Below, in pieces: positions 62,192-64,000 of a DNA stretch of 64,000 nt. How positions within the stretch are numbered: position 1 is the first letter of the stretch; every line of letters begins with the position of its first letter. This DNA comes from Cellulomonas sp. 73-145 (lineage in GTDB: Bacteria; Actinomycetota; Actinomycetes; Actinomycetales; Cellulomonadaceae), in the NCBI GenBank assembly GCA_001898185.1, contig MKTI01000001.1, positions 170,999 to 234,998 of the forward strand, given 5' to 3'. The notes under the pieces are model-generated. The model saw nothing but the letters and a program-made list of their open reading frames with translations, searched no databases and had not been told where the DNA came from. The translations under genes were made by a program, and so were the position numbers.

Positions 62192-63772
62192 CTACCTCGA
62201 CGGTGCAGCTCCCTCCTCGGCAACGAACCGTGCGACCTTCGGCGACTCATCCACGCCAACCCACCAACCGCCGTAGTGATGCGACTGGCGGACCGCCAGG
62301 TCGAGCACGGTCGCGACGGCATGAGCGATCTCGGCGTCCGAGAGCGACCCGAACGTGTCGCGGCGCGCCTCGGTGTCGCTCGCGATCGTTTCGAGTGCCG
62401 GCTGCGCTCGGTACTGATGGAACGCGGCACAGCTGGGGTAGAACTGCGCGCTGTCGCTACCGCGACCCAGCGCGCGGGCCAGGACACACCACAGCACGTC
62501 GAACTGGCACAGTGAGTTCAAGATCCAGTCGTCGACGGCCAGGTCCTCCCACGCGGTTACCGCGGCCGCCGGGCCACGATCGGGCCGCAGCAGTGGCACG
62601 CCCGCGATGAGTCGACGCACGAGCGACAGCACCTGCCCGCCACGTTCGGCGCCCTTCTCGTCGAGCAGCAGGCTTGCGCGGGAAGCCTGCACGAGCGCGT
62701 GCCGTAACCATGTCCCGTAGGTGTAGTGCGCGGCGACGGGAACCGGATGGTCGACCAGTGTGCGCAGCATCGACCATCGCCGCGTGCGGACCACGGCCGC
62801 GCCGACCGCGAACACTCGAAGGATGACATCGAGCTCGTGCGCGGCACGTTCCGCGTCCTGCCCGCTCAGCCGGATCCCGTCGGCGGGGACCGGCGTCACT
62901 TGGTAGGCGTTCCACAGCGCCTCCACAGCGGCGGCGAACTCGGTCGGCCTGTCGAACAGAGCCGCCTGGCAAGCGACGGCCGCCATGAGGTCGAGCGCTC
63001 GGTCCTTGCTCATGACGATCTCCGACTCGCCGGCGACCACGTGCGTCGCGGCGTTCAGGAACCGGCTCAGCGCCACGGGGGTGGTCGCCTCGAACGCGGC
63101 TGGGATAGCACCAATGAGTGCGTTGTCGTCCATCCCGACGTCGAGTAGCACCACCGCAGCGGGCTGCTCGCGTGAGTCCATCTGAGCGGCCAACCTGGCG
63201 AGCAGCTGATCGACGTCGGTGCGCGTCTCGGCACGGACGCGATCTCGGTACCGGCTCAGCAGACCGTCCCAGTGCGCGTACCGCAGACGCACGTTCGACG
63301 TTCCCTCCCGGATCAGCACCTCACCCTCGCTGAACACCGTCTTCATGGCGCCCGTGCCGTCGTCGTACTGCCCGATGGCCTTGATTGGCACCGGCAGGCC
63401 GGACTCGTTGGGGCGCACGTAGACCAACACGACGTCCCGGCCATCCACGACGTGGGCCTGGGCGGCCACGTGCATGGGGGCGTCGACGTACCTTGCGATG
63501 CGGGCGCGCAGCGTCGCGGAGTCGAACTGACCGACCTCGACTGGCTGCTCGTCGTGCGCCGGGTTTCCACGGTTGTCCACGCCGATGATGAGGTACCCAC
63601 CGTTTGGCAGGTTGCCCATCGAGATGGCGTCCTTTACGAACTCGAGAACCGACCGGGACGAGCCGCGTGACAGGTCGACCGTCGCCTTGAAGTCGAGCTC
63701 CGTGTCTTCGGTGCCGGTAGCAAGCAGTTCGAAGAGCTTCTCTTCGTCGGTCCGTCCATCGACAACGATCAC
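62192..63772 (-). CDS. Schlafen AlbA_2 domain ATP-binding protein
   Basis: This 526-residue protein starts at GTG 63772. The N-terminal AlbA_2/Schlafen-type domain shows TELDFKATVDLS and the GNLPNGGYLIIGVDN loop, followed by VVLVYVRPNESGLPVPIKA. The C-terminal 350 residues are helical with no motif I recognise. AlbA_2 proteins occur in bacterial defence loci as nucleic-acid-acting modules, and the Schlafen relatives act on tRNA or viral RNA. It is convergent with the TcmP operon, so it may be a separate defence gene. A weak ribosome site makes the start uncertain. Confidence 0.82.
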   Translation of the reverse strand: MIVVDGRTDEEKLFELLATGTEDTELDFKATVDLSRGSSRSVLEFVKDAISMGNLPNGGYLIIGVDNRGNPAHDEQPVEVGQFDSATLRARIARYVDAPMHVAAQAHVVDGRDVVLVYVRPNESGLPVPIKAIGQYDDGTGAMKTVFSEGEVLIREGTSNVRLRYAHWDGLLSRYRDRVRAETRTDVDQLLARLAAQMDSREQPAAVVLLDVGMDDNALIGAIPAAFEATTPVALSRFLNAATHVVAGESEIVMSKDRALDLMAAVACQAALFDRPTEFAAAVEALWNAYQVTPVPADGIRLSGQDAERAAHELDVILRVFAVGAAVVRTRRWSMLRTLVDHPVPVAAHYTYGTWLRHALVQASRASLLLDEKGAERGGQVLSLVRRLIAGVPLLRPDRGPAAAVTAWEDLAVDDWILNSLCQFDVLWCVLARALGRGSDSAQFYPSCAAFHQYRAQPALETIASDTEARRDTFGSLSDAEIAHAVATVLDLAVRQSHHYGGWWVGVDESPKVARFVAEEGAAPSR

Positions 63773-64000
63773 GACGCCCAGTCTTGTGCGTAGCCTGGCC
63801 CTCGAGCCTGCAGACGCGCGCCTGAACCCACCTGGACTCGTGTTCGCCTGCGCCCGCGATCGCGCCCACCGAGCGTCCGATGCGAGAACGTGGAGTCGCT
63901 GTCGGCGACGCCTGAAAACTGACCCCGTGGCGACGGGGTGGTTTCCAGTCGTCGTCGCAACACGTCCTTGAGAATCGGGGTTCGTGTTGGCGTCGTCTCG
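63773..64000. other. Terminal interval without supported gene
   Basis: Open frames here are short and lack motifs. The promoter of the AlbA_2 gene must lie here, but no -10/-35 pair stands out. Confidence 0.4.

Overview
The window is high-GC DNA with actinobacterial traits: many GTG starts, ATGA/GTGA-coupled operons, the SCO6880-type conjugation protein, a MobF relaxase and a linaridin gene cluster. It reads as accessory or mobile DNA (an integrative conjugative element or plasmid) of an Actinomycetota host. The genus cannot be fixed from sequence alone. No rRNA, tRNA, CRISPR or core housekeeping genes were seen.

Layout. (1) 1-1264: the end of an ABC-2 exporter. (2) 1322-22377: a copper/heavy-metal island. 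It holds csoR, copA, a 58-aa membrane protein and copZ in one operon, Lgt, a DUF305 lipoprotein, a second HMA protein, an M23 peptidase, a YHS protein, an OmpR-type two-component system whose sensor has a Met-rich outer loop, DUF3105, SHOCT and cupredoxin proteins, then an EamA transporter, a His-rich P-type ATPase, a second YHS protein, a decayed M23 copy, DoxX, Lnt and a second Lgt-like protein. Seven promoters across this island share an 11-bp-spaced direct repeat (TTSATC-N5-TTSATC), probably the site of the local response regulator. Two of them also carry an ATACC-N7-GGTAT dyad that fits CsoR. (3) 22514-28723: conjugative transfer genes around a MobF relaxase/helicase, with a plausible oriT region. 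(4) 29018-36426: a linaridin (cypemycin-like) RiPP cluster with precursor, HTTM membrane protein, alpha/beta hydrolase, flavin-dependent decarboxylase, FAD oxidoreductase, ABC exporter and HTH regulator, followed by a frameshifted LuxR-type regulator. (5) 37726-39231: one unknown gene and one frameshifted TIGR02391-like gene.

(6) 39472-48746: an ardC antirestriction gene split in two by an insertion of about 8.3 kb. The insertion encodes a tyrosine recombinase, an XRE regulator and a zinc-ribbon/recombinase-like protein. Its cargo is magnesium uptake: an M-box riboswitch, a 16-codon leader ORF, an Nramp-related Mg2+ transporter and a MgtE-N/CBS protein. (7) 48748-56507: a tightly coupled type IV secretion operon (peptidoglycan hydrolase, VirD4, DnaB-N-like protein, VirB4, SCO6880, VirB6-like, small membrane protein). 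(8) 57564-63772: a likely defence island with a TcmP-like protein, a helicase with a C-terminal nuclease-like motif, a three-Cys DUF5131 protein and, convergently, a Schlafen AlbA_2 protein.

Most interesting: the linaridin cluster next to transfer genes, the nested element split precisely into ardC, the shared operator set in the copper island, and the TcmP-helicase-DUF5131 operon.
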